From: an uncultured Dyadobacter sp.
GTDB lineage: Bacteria > Bacteroidota > Bacteroidia > Cytophagales > Spirosomataceae
Direction: 5' to 3'
Length of the DNA stretch: 5,893 bases
NCBI GenBank assembly: GCA_937880795.1
Contig: CALGRQ010000084.1
Location: 1 to 5,893, forward strand
Part shown: piece after piece, positions 1-5,822 of the stretch
Numbering within the stretch: position 1 is the first letter of the stretch
Layout of the letters: every line of letters begins with the position of its first letter
The notes under the pieces: model-generated
Told to the model about the DNA's origin: nothing
The model's database searches: none
The model's input: only the letters and a program-made list of their open reading frames with translations
Program-made: the position numbers and the translations under genes

Positions 1-665
1 AAAGCCTCTCGGTCTTTAAAAAAATCTACTCCTGTTCTTACTTCAATACCTTCCAACAAGCCTTCGGTTAGCTTATTATACCCACCGATAGGAATACCCT
101 GGTAGCGATCATTAAAGTAGTTATTATCGAAAGTGAAGCGAACAGGCAGGCGTTTAATGATAAAAGCAGGTAATTCTGTTGCTTTACGCCCCCATTGCTT
201 TTCGGTATACGCTTTTATTAGTTTTTCATATATATCCGTACCGACAAGCGAAATGGCCTGTTCTTCCAGATTTTTTGGATCCGTAATACCTGCGGCCTTA
301 ACTTGTTCCTGAATTTTTTCTTGCGCCTCCGCAGGAGTTTTAACCTTCCATAGTTGATAGAAGGTGTTCATGTTAAAAGGTAAGTTAAAAAGCTCTCCAT
401 TGTAATTGGCAACTGGAGAATTGGTATAGCGATTGAATTCTACAAACGAGTTAACATAATCCCAAATATCCTTGTCGTTGGTATGGAAAATATGTGCGCC
501 ATACTTATGGACGTTAATACCTTCGATGTTTTCGCAGAATATATTCCCGCCTGTGTGTGAACGACGGTCAATAACGAGGCACTTTTTACCTCGCTTGTTT
601 GCTTCATGAGCAAATACCGAACCCCAAAGGCCGGCTCCCACTATTAAATAATCGTATGATTTCAT
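1..665 (-). CDS. glf: UDP-galactopyranose mutase, N-terminal part (cut by window edge)
   Basis: This flavoenzyme interconverts UDP-galactopyranose and UDP-galactofuranose in the cytoplasm, supplying galactofuranose for surface polysaccharides. About 221 codons are visible from the ATG at 665; the family is usually about 370-390 residues, so the C-terminal part lies beyond the left edge. Seen in the translation: a Rossmann FAD-binding start (residues 6-17, YLIVGAGLWGSV), an acidic end of the second strand at VID (31-33) followed by the GGN of the FAD motif (39-41), the family signature HKYGAHIFHT (53-62), LPFNMNTF (95-102), and the block around W158 to GIP (190-192), which contains EKQWGR, IIKRLPVRFT and YF.DRYQGIP. 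The reading frame is intact. It lies downstream of the OmpA-family gene on the same strand with a long hairpin between them. I found only a weak -7-like sequence (TAGATTTA, 698-691) before its start, so its promoter is unresolved. Identity is secure from the motifs; the pathway it feeds is not visible here. Confidence 0.95.
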   Translation of the reverse strand, partial: MKSYDYLIVGAGLWGSVFAHEANKRGKKCLVIDRRSHTGGNIFCENIEGINVHKYGAHIFHTNDKDIWDYVNSFVEFNRYTNSPVANYNGELFNLPFNMNTFYQLWKVKTPAEAQEKIQEQVKAAGITDPKNLEEQAISLVGTDIYEKLIKAYTEKQWGRKATELPAFIIKRLPVRFTFDNNYFNDRYQGIPIGGYNKLTEGLLEGIEVRTGVDFFKDREA

Positions 666-704
666 TGAGCACAGTTGTGTAACAGATTCGTAAATCTACT
701 AAGT

Positions 705-745
705 TGAAACGAGAAAGGCTCCCATTAGGAGCCTTTCTCGTTTCA
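705..745 (-). terminator. Long perfect hairpin, probable terminator of the OmpA-family gene
   Basis: An 18-bp perfect inverted repeat (arms 705-722 and 728-745) encloses a 5-base loop (723-727). It begins 20 bases past the stop codon of the OmpA-family gene and ends 39 bases before the glf start. The position and stem stability fit a factor-independent terminator. On the minus strand the 3' arm is pyrimidine-rich (CTTTCTCGTTTCA) but no clean U-run follows it. Read on the plus strand, the sequence after the stem (ATTATTATTTCTTTT) is more U-rich. It could therefore be a partial terminator, an mRNA 3'-end stabiliser or an attenuator ahead of glf. Confidence 0.7.
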
Positions 746-764
746 TTATTATTTCTTTTCCGAA

Positions 765-2216
765 TTATGGAAGAAGTTTCAATTCAACACGACGGTTCTT
801 TTTCAGACCATCACGAGTAGCGCTATCCGCGATTGGCTTGAATGCTCCGAAGTAATCAACGATCACTTTGCTTGGATCAGAAAGACCAGCTTCGTTGATC
901 AAGAAGTTTTTAACAGCTTCTACACGACGGCGTGATAGTGCCATGTTATAGCGATCCGTTGCACGACGGTCAGCGTGACCTGCAAGTTGCAGACGGCATC
1001 CGTTTTTGTTCATCAATTGAGCAACGTTTTTCAAGATATCCTGGAATTCAGGAGTAATTACGTTTTTGTCAGTTTCAAACTGAACGTTTGCAAATATTTC
1101 GCTGCAAGCCGCTCCTGTTGCCAATGCATTTTTAACGTAAGTATCGAAGTCAAGAACACGACCGCTACCATCTACGATAGAACCAGCTGGTGAGTTAGGC
1201 TCTTTATCGAAGAAGTCAGAAACACCGTCACCATCTGTATCAAGTAACAAACGTGGATCGATATCTTTTGGACGGTTTGCTTTTGCAACAGAATCCATTT
1301 CTTCAAGAGTAAGGATTTTTGGAGCTTTCAACAATACCTTAGGATCTGTGTGACGTAGGTTGTAGTAACCATCTTCTGGTCTGTAATCCCATTTGCCGTC
1401 CACTTTCTTCACTTTAAGTGGTTTCTTACCTAGTTTGTAAGTAAGCTGGATAGAACCATAACCATATTTATCTAGCTCAGAATTTCCTTTACGAGAAGTT
1501 TTCTGATTTTCGATCAAAGTAAGGTTTGGAGTAATATCATAATCTCCACCGTATGTTGCATCAATATAATCAGAGTTTGTATGGTTTAGACGGAAGTCAA
1601 GACCAAGATCCAAACGAGGAGTCAATTCGTAAGCTACGTTAAGACCTGTTGGGATCATCCAGTCGCTTTTCTTGCCAGTTTCACGAAGAGGCACACCACC
1701 TGTAAGGCTGTAAGCTGTTGCATCGTAAAACACGTGACCAATACCCGCATATACGTCAACTTTCCATCTCTTCATCTTGTTAGGTCCCATTAAAAGGCCT
1801 TTCAAGTTAACTGTTCCAGAAAGAGAAACATCACCATAGTTTCCTTCGAAGTAACGTCCGTAGTTACGGCTTTTCATACCTCTAAGGTTTCCTAACGAAC
1901 CATCAAGACGTGCTCCAAAAAGGTAAGAAAGTTGTTTATTAATGCTGATTCCACCTTGAATAGTACCAGATTCTTTATGTCTGTCTAAAGAAGTTTTCGT
2001 TACAGGCCAGAAATCATATTCCCGCAAATCTCCAAAAAACATCGATGGACCGAAATGAGCAGAAATTGACCACGAGTTCAATTTGTACGGGCCGTCGTAA
2101 GAAGCTTTAGGATTGTAATCCGGAGAATTCGGCTGCACCAACGGTTGAGCGATAGAAGGCAAAGCCACCATCGCGCCCAAGGCAATCGAACAAATCAACT
2201 GGGATACTTTTTTCAT
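765..2216 (-). CDS. OmpA-family outer membrane protein (beta-barrel plus peptidoglycan-binding domain)
   Basis: A 483-residue envelope protein predicted to sit in the outer membrane and bind peptidoglycan noncovalently. The ATG at 2216 is chosen because it opens a classical signal peptide (MKK, hydrophobic core, cleavage likely after SIA, residue 23). The frame stays open for 39 more codons upstream, but these run into the promoter. Residues about 45-265 look like an outer-membrane beta-barrel (alternating aromatic and polar strands, ending GYGSIQLTYKLGKK). A linker follows, then one acidic thrombospondin-type-3-like repeat (DTDGDG at 326-331, DKEPNSPAGS from 337). The OmpA C-terminal domain covers about 375-483, with GHAD (D416), the LSRRR motif (R431) and NRRVE (474-478). 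D416 and R431 correspond to the residues that hold diaminopimelate in OmpA homologues. The only mature-protein cysteines, C371 and C407, both lie in or at the edge of that domain. It has its own promoter and is probably monocistronic and abundant, although abundance is inference. Confidence 0.95.
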   Translation of the reverse strand: MKKVSQLICSIALGAMVALPSIAQPLVQPNSPDYNPKASYDGPYKLNSWSISAHFGPSMFFGDLREYDFWPVTKTSLDRHKESGTIQGGISINKQLSYLFGARLDGSLGNLRGMKSRNYGRYFEGNYGDVSLSGTVNLKGLLMGPNKMKRWKVDVYAGIGHVFYDATAYSLTGGVPLRETGKKSDWMIPTGLNVAYELTPRLDLGLDFRLNHTNSDYIDATYGGDYDITPNLTLIENQKTSRKGNSELDKYGYGSIQLTYKLGKKPLKVKKVDGKWDYRPEDGYYNLRHTDPKVLLKAPKILTLEEMDSVAKANRPKDIDPRLLLDTDGDGVSDFFDKEPNSPAGSIVDGSGRVLDFDTYVKNALATGAACSEIFANVQFETDKNVITPEFQDILKNVAQLMNKNGCRLQLAGHADRRATDRYNMALSRRRVEAVKNFLINEAGLSDPSKVIVDYFGAFKPIADSATRDGLKKNRRVELKLLP

Positions 2217-2330
2217 ACTATTCAAGTTAGTGTTATTAAGATTAACTAGGATTGATCTAATAATCAGTTTATGAGTAAAACAATAAAATTGTTCATGGCG
2301 ATATTTATTATTAATAATGCCTAGCGGGCA

Positions 2331-2362
2331 CAAAATTAGTTTAACAATATCATTTAATCAAC
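2331..2362 (-). promoter_or_regulatory. Bacteroidota-type promoter of the OmpA-family gene
   Basis: Read on the minus strand, GTTG (2362-2359) is followed after exactly 20 bases by TAATTTTG (2338-2331). This matches the Bacteroidota housekeeping consensus, a TTG-type -33 box about 19-21 nt from TAnnTTTG. Transcription would start near 2325, giving a leader of about 110 nt before the ATG at 2216. This explains why the open frame upstream of the signal peptide is not coding. The remainder of the 223-bp gap between the two genes (2217-2439) holds the leader, a 12-bp AT palindrome at 2307-2318, and no other gene or convincing terminator. Confidence 0.75.
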
Positions 2363-2439
2363 TTCAAATTGTCGAAATAAAAAACTTTCCTCTATTTTAT
2401 CATAAAACTTCTCCTAAACAAGGGACCATTTTTGAACTT

Positions 2440-3573
2440 TCAAAGCCGTTGCATTAATTTTTTTTCCATTTCTTTTTTCCAGGGGAGGAATTCTCCGCTA
2501 ATTATCTTCTCCCGAGCGGTATTAACGAGCCACAAATAAAAGGTTAAATTATGTACACTGGCGATCTGCGCGCCGAGCATCTCCTCCGATTTTACAAGGT
2601 GTCTTAGATATGCTTTACTGTAAAATGTACTCACGTAGCCACCCAGGTTCAAATCTATAGGAGATAAGTCATCCTTCCATTTTTCATTTTTGATGTTGAT
2701 GATTCCCTCTGTTGTAAAAATCATACCATTTCGTGCATTTCGGGTTGGCATTACGCAGTCGAACATATCCACTCCTAACGCAATTCCTTCCAATATATTG
2801 GCTGGTGTTCCCACACCCATCAGATAGCGAGGCTTGTCCTTAGGCAAAATATCGCACACCACTTCGGTAAGTTCATACATGATTTCGGCGGGTTCGCCTA
2901 CAGACAGCCCACCAATGGCATTGCCCTCACGCTCATAGGATGCGATGGTTTCTGCCGATTGCTTTCGGAGATCTTTATATACGCTGCCCTGTACAATCGG
3001 GAATAGGGTTTGGCTGTAACCATATAGAGGTTCGGTACTATCAAAACGGTTACAGCACCGGCCAAGCCAGCGGTGCGTCATCTCCATGGAGTTACGTGCG
3101 TAGCCGTAGTCGCATGGATAAGGTGTACACTCGTCAAAGGCCATGATGATATCAGCACCAATTACGCGCTGAATATCCATAACCCCTTCAGGAGTAAATT
3201 TGTGTATGCTTCCATCAATGTGCGACTTAAATACCACACCTTCTTCATTAATTTTACGACCTGTCCCCGCTAGTGAATAAACCTGGTAGCCGCCACTGTC
3301 GGTAAGTATAGGCTTGTTCCAGCCATTGAAGCCATGAAGACCGCCTGTTTTTTTGAGCAGATCAAGTCCGGGACGTAGATACAAATGGTAAGTATTCCCT
3401 AGTATAATTTGTGCCTTAATATCATCCTGTATTTCACGCTGATGGACCGCCTTTACGGTGCCCGCAGTGCCTACCGGCATAAAAATGGGTGTTTGTATGG
3501 TCCCATGGCTCGTTTCAATAGAGCCAGCTCTTGCCTTGGACTGGGGATCCTCAACTTGTAGGGTAAATTTCAT
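2440..3573 (-). CDS. tgt: tRNA-guanine transglycosylase (queuosine pathway)
   Basis: Tgt exchanges the wobble guanine (G34) of tRNA-Asn, -Asp, -His and -Tyr for preQ1, which is then converted to queuosine. The 377-residue length is normal. Catalytic and recognition motifs are present: TDSGGYQVYSL with the general acid/base D92, MAFDECTPY with D147 for base recognition, GGLSVGE (221-227), and FDCVMPTRNARNG with the nucleophile D272. The C-terminal zinc site is unusual. The family pattern C-x-C-x-x-C is L310-G-G312-Y-V-S315 here, so all three cysteines are gone, although the histidine ligand (H341, SVHNL) and the surrounding YSKAYLRHL remain. From memory, other Bacteroidota Tgt proteins look similar, so this may be a lineage trait and not decay. 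The ATG at 3573 fits the conserved N-terminus. The gene is divergent from the glycosyltransferase. The next gene downstream is the separately promoted OmpA-family gene, so tgt is probably transcribed alone. Confidence 0.97.
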   Translation of the reverse strand: MKFTLQVEDPQSKARAGSIETSHGTIQTPIFMPVGTAGTVKAVHQREIQDDIKAQIILGNTYHLYLRPGLDLLKKTGGLHGFNGWNKPILTDSGGYQVYSLAGTGRKINEEGVVFKSHIDGSIHKFTPEGVMDIQRVIGADIIMAFDECTPYPCDYGYARNSMEMTHRWLGRCCNRFDSTEPLYGYSQTLFPIVQGSVYKDLRKQSAETIASYEREGNAIGGLSVGEPAEIMYELTEVVCDILPKDKPRYLMGVGTPANILEGIALGVDMFDCVMPTRNARNGMIFTTEGIINIKNEKWKDDLSPIDLNLGGYVSTFYSKAYLRHLVKSEEMLGAQIASVHNLTFYLWLVNTAREKIISGEFLPWKKEMEKKLMQRL

Positions 3574-3597
3574 TCAGTGTTTTAAAATGTTGTACCG

Positions 3598-3605
3598 CAA
3601 AAATA
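3598..3605 (-). promoter_or_regulatory. Candidate -7 box for tgt
   Basis: The minus strand reads TATTTTTG here, an exact match to TAnnTTTG, 24 bases upstream of the tgt ATG, which would give a short leader of roughly 18 nt. A proper -33 TTG at 19-21 nt is lacking. The nearest TTG on this strand (3633-3631) is 25 nt away, so the call rests on the -7 match and its position. Confidence 0.5.
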
Positions 3606-3621
3606 GGAGTAAGGAGTCTAA

Positions 3622-3635
3622 CATTGCTGACAATG
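3622..3635. promoter_or_regulatory. Inverted repeat between the divergent tgt and glycosyltransferase promoters
   Basis: The sequence CATTG-CTGA-CAATG is a perfect 5-bp inverted repeat with a 4-base spacer. It lies between the two outward-facing -7 boxes (3598-3605 and 3640-3647), where the -33 regions of both promoters would fall. Its place suggests a possible operator or shared polymerase or activator contact site. The arms are short, so chance is a real alternative. Confidence 0.25.
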
Positions 3636-3639
3636 ACTG

Positions 3640-3647
3640 TATATTTG
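3640..3647 (+). promoter_or_regulatory. Candidate -7 box for the glycosyltransferase-rsmG operon
   Basis: TATATTTG matches TAnnTTTG exactly and is followed by TAC, as in the tRNA promoter at 5783-5793. Transcription would start near 3653, about 30 nt before the GTG start at 3685. No -33 TTG occurs at 19-21 nt; the closest TTG (3624-3626) is only 13 nt away. Confidence 0.45.
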
Positions 3648-3684
3648 TACAGAATATGGAAAAAAATTACAACACTCTTCTATT

Positions 3685-4815
3685 GTGACGGATTATTTAC
3701 TCTATGTATTAGGGGCATTTGTGCTTGTTCAGTTGTTATATTATTTCTTCTTTTTTACGCGTCTGGCATTTTATAGTAAAAATACGAACTACGGAGAATC
3801 ATTCCCTGGAGTTACCGTGTTGGTTTGTGCCTGGAATGAACGTGAGAATTTGGAAGAATTACTTCCTTTATTAGATGCACAAGAATATCCTGAATTTGAA
3901 GTGATCCTGCTAGATGATCGCTCAGATGATGGTAGCGAGGAGTATATTCGAGAAAACATTAATTCCTGGAAAAATATACGTTACATAAGGATCAACGATC
4001 AGTTTGAACATGTAACCCCCAAAAAGTATGCACTCACGGTGGGAATGAAGCAGGCGAATTACCCAGTTGCGTTGATGACGGATGCGGATTGTCGTCCATC
4101 TTCGGCACATTGGATAACGGCTATGGTGTCGGGTATAACCGAACAGCAGGAAATTGTATTAGGATTTTCACCCTATGAGAAACAAGCGGGGCTGCTTAAT
4201 TGGTTTATTCGTTGCGAAACATTCTATACAGCGGTGCAATATTTATCCTTTTCCTTGGCCGGCGTTACGTACATGGGTGTGGGAAGGAATATTCTATACA
4301 AGCGCTCTGTGTTTTTTAAAAACAAAGGATTTTATACACACCGCAAGATTTACGGTGGCGATGATGATATTTTCTTAAACGAAGTGGCTACAAGTACCAA
4401 CACCACGATTTCAATAGATCCAGAGTCTTTTGTTTATTCAAAGCCAAAAACGAGTTGGGGAGGTTGGTATAGACAAAAACAAAGACATTTGTCGGTTAGC
4501 CGTTATTATAAAACGAGAAACAAGATCCTATTAGGTATGCTGTCGGGTGCACACGTAGGGGTATGGACATTTGGGTTGGCTTTACTAGTCCTGGGACTGG
4601 TGTCTAATAACATGTTCTTGTTGCAAATTATTGGCGTAATAATGGGCATTCGCTGGTTTGTACAACTATTGCTTTTAATTCTCATTAATAACAAACTTGG
4701 GAAAACTGTTGAATGGGCTAGCTTCCTGCTTATGGATCTTGCCTTGTATATATATTACGTGGTATTTGGAATTATCACGCTTACCAAAAGAAAACCTAGA
4801 ACTTCATGGAATTAA
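3685..4815 (+). CDS. Membrane-anchored family 2 glycosyltransferase
   Basis: A 376-residue GT-A fold enzyme that would transfer a sugar from a nucleotide donor at the inner face of the cytoplasmic membrane. An N-terminal membrane helix (about 5-25) precedes the GT2 domain: VTVLVCAWNE (43-52), LLDDRSDDGS with D77-D78 binding the nucleotide, DAD (133-135) as the metal-binding DxD, GGDDD (224-228) at the position of the acceptor-side catalytic acid, and QKQRH (264-268) in place of the Q/RxxRW motif. About three helices follow (288-307, 309-335, 345-366). This layout resembles processive synthases of the cellulose or poly-N-acetylglucosamine type, but it is shorter, and the donor and acceptor are unknown. 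The start is GTG at 3685, the only good one in frame; an ATG at 3656 is in another frame, separated by an A7 run. It overlaps rsmG by 10 nt, which implies cotranscription and translational coupling. Confidence 0.92.
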   Translation: MTDYLLYVLGAFVLVQLLYYFFFFTRLAFYSKNTNYGESFPGVTVLVCAWNERENLEELLPLLDAQEYPEFEVILLDDRSDDGSEEYIRENINSWKNIRYIRINDQFEHVTPKKYALTVGMKQANYPVALMTDADCRPSSAHWITAMVSGITEQQEIVLGFSPYEKQAGLLNWFIRCETFYTAVQYLSFSLAGVTYMGVGRNILYKRSVFFKNKGFYTHRKIYGGDDDIFLNEVATSTNTTISIDPESFVYSKPKTSWGGWYRQKQRHLSVSRYYKTRNKILLGMLSGAHVGVWTFGLALLVLGLVSNNMFLLQIIGVIMGIRWFVQLLLLILINNKLGKTVEWASFLLMDLALYIYYVVFGIITLTKRKPRTSWN

Positions 4816-5426
4816 TTCATAAATACTTTCCGGATTTGACCGAAAATCAGATCCAAAGAATGACCCAACTGGAAGCCCTGTATAAAGACTGGAATGCAAA
4901 GGTGAATGTTATTTCTCGTCAGGATATTGATACTTTGTATGAGCGTCATGTATTACACTCATTGGGCATTGCCAAGGTCATGCAGTTTAAATCAGGCACA
5001 TCCATTTTGGATGTGGGAACTGGTGGAGGATTTCCGGGCATTCCTTTGGCTATACTCTTTCCAGAAGCCCAGTTCCATCTGGTTGATAGTATTGGTAAAA
5101 AGATTAGGGTGGTACAGGAAATCGCCAAGGAACTTAATCTTACAAATGTAAAGGCGGAACAGGTACGTGCTGAACGCTTAGACGATTCTTATGAATTTGT
5201 GGTGAGTAGGGCAGTAACAAGGTTAGCGCCTTTTGTAGGTTGGGTTCAAAAGAATATCAGCAAGAACTCTTTTCATTCGCTGAGGAACGGTATTTTGTAT
5301 CTAAAGGGAGGAGATTTGGCAGAGGAGCTGTCTGAGGTGAAACAGAAAACGAGAACTTATGATTTGTCGGATTATTTCACGGAAGATTTTTTTGAAACGA
5401 AGAAGGTAGTATACGTACCTTTGTAA
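4806..5426 (+). CDS. rsmG: 16S rRNA m7G527 methyltransferase
   Basis: RsmG (GidB) methylates N7 of G527 in the 530 loop of 16S rRNA, using S-adenosylmethionine; its loss in other bacteria gives low-level streptomycin resistance. The protein has 206 residues, matching the usual length of about 207. Seen in order: a helical N-terminal part with KVNVISRQD and the RHVLHSL motif (47-53), the SAM-binding loop ILDVGTGGGFPGIP (67-80), the acidic end of the next strand at VDS (93-95), FVVSRAV (131-137), and YLKGG (165-169). All the expected motifs are intact. The ATG (4806) lies inside the last codons of the glycosyltransferase gene in another frame, with the overlap ATGGAATTAA, so ribosomes finishing the upstream gene could reinitiate here. 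The small PH-like gene follows after 31 bases, probably in the same transcript. Confidence 0.97.
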   Translation: MELIHKYFPDLTENQIQRMTQLEALYKDWNAKVNVISRQDIDTLYERHVLHSLGIAKVMQFKSGTSILDVGTGGGFPGIPLAILFPEAQFHLVDSIGKKIRVVQEIAKELNLTNVKAEQVRAERLDDSYEFVVSRAVTRLAPFVGWVQKNISKNSFHSLRNGILYLKGGDLAEELSEVKQKTRTYDLSDYFTEDFFETKKVVYVPL

Positions 5427-5457
5427 TCTGAATTGAGAAAGATAACCTAATATAAAG

Positions 5458-5739
5458 ATGAACGAGAAATACAGCGCTAGTGCATTAATGAATCCATTTT
5501 TTCCGGATGAGGTGTCATTTGGAGAAAAGGGTGTAACATTTAAGATTAGAAAACTATTTAGGAGTACGGATAATTTCGTGTTCTATACTGATATATCAGG
5601 GGTGGAGATCGAAAGCGGAGTATTATTTTCCACAATTCGAGTAATCCCAAGAATGCGTCCTGAAATTATTATTAATAATTTTACAAAAGGAGATGCAAAG
5701 AGAGTCAAGCAGTTAATCCTCGATAAGGTACAATTGTAA
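5458..5739 (+). CDS. Small protein with a predicted bacterial PH-like fold, function unknown
   Basis: A complete 93-residue protein that I cannot match to a named family member. No signal peptide, membrane helix or cysteine is visible, so it is probably cytoplasmic or peripherally attached. From about residue 24 the sequence alternates short beta-strand-like blocks (GVTFKIRKLF, NFVFYTDISGVEIESG, STIRVIPR, EIIINNF). It ends in an amphipathic helix (GDAKRVKQLILDKV, 78-91). This strand series with a closing helix, and a step like F-x-x-I-x-G-V-E-I, resembles bacterial pleckstrin-homology-like domains. The fold is inferred from pattern only. The ATG at 5458 follows the A-rich AATATAAAG typical of Bacteroidota starts. 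It comes 31 bases after rsmG with no promoter or terminator between them, and 83 bases before the tRNA gene. Confidence 0.8.
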   Translation: MNEKYSASALMNPFFPDEVSFGEKGVTFKIRKLFRSTDNFVFYTDISGVEIESGVLFSTIRVIPRMRPEIIINNFTKGDAKRVKQLILDKVQL

Positions 5740-5790
5740 AATTTTTTTTCAAGTTTGACTTGCATTGTATTCAAATAACGCATACTTTTG
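5738..5790 (+). promoter_or_regulatory. Promoter of the tRNA-Asn gene with T-rich upstream tract
   Basis: CTTG (5759-5762) is followed after 20 bases by TACTTTTG (5783-5790), an exact TAnnTTTG box at the favoured spacing. Transcription would begin near 5796, about 27 bases before the mature tRNA. A tract of four A and eight T (5738-5749) sits just upstream of the -33 box and could act as an UP element, as is common for stable RNA promoters. The same T-run might also help end transcription of the preceding gene, but no GC-rich stem precedes it. Confidence 0.7.
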
Positions 5791-5822
5791 TACCACAATT
5801 AAGAAGAACAGCCGAATAACAC

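Noticed and set aside
975..1193. A 72-codon plus-strand reading frame opposite the OmpA-family gene
   Set aside because: It is a shadow of the conserved OmpA domain on the other strand, with no start context or recognisable product.
2217..2333. A 39-codon upstream extension of the OmpA-family reading frame from a TTG
   Set aside because: It begins inside the -7 box and would bury the signal peptide that starts at the ATG at 2216; it is leader sequence.
2392..2403. GGAGAAGTTTT followed by ATG on the minus strand, like a strong ribosome binding site and start
   Set aside because: The frame stops after three codons (ATG ATA AAA TAG), so there is no gene. A decayed gene cannot be shown from this.
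2431..2444. Small inverted repeat TTTGAA / TTCAAA at the end of tgt, considered as a terminator
   Set aside because: It is six AT-rich pairs with a two-base loop, overlaps the stop codon and has no U-run in the right place.
3458..3688. A 76-codon plus-strand reading frame across the tgt start and the divergent promoters
   Set aside because: Half of it is antisense to conserved tgt codons, the rest crosses promoter sequence, and the product resembles no protein.
5729..5749. Palindrome TACAATTGTA followed by a T8 run, considered as a terminator of the rsmG operon
   Set aside because: The stem is AT-rich with no loop, and the palindrome is mostly coding. The T-run is better explained as an upstream element of the tRNA promoter.
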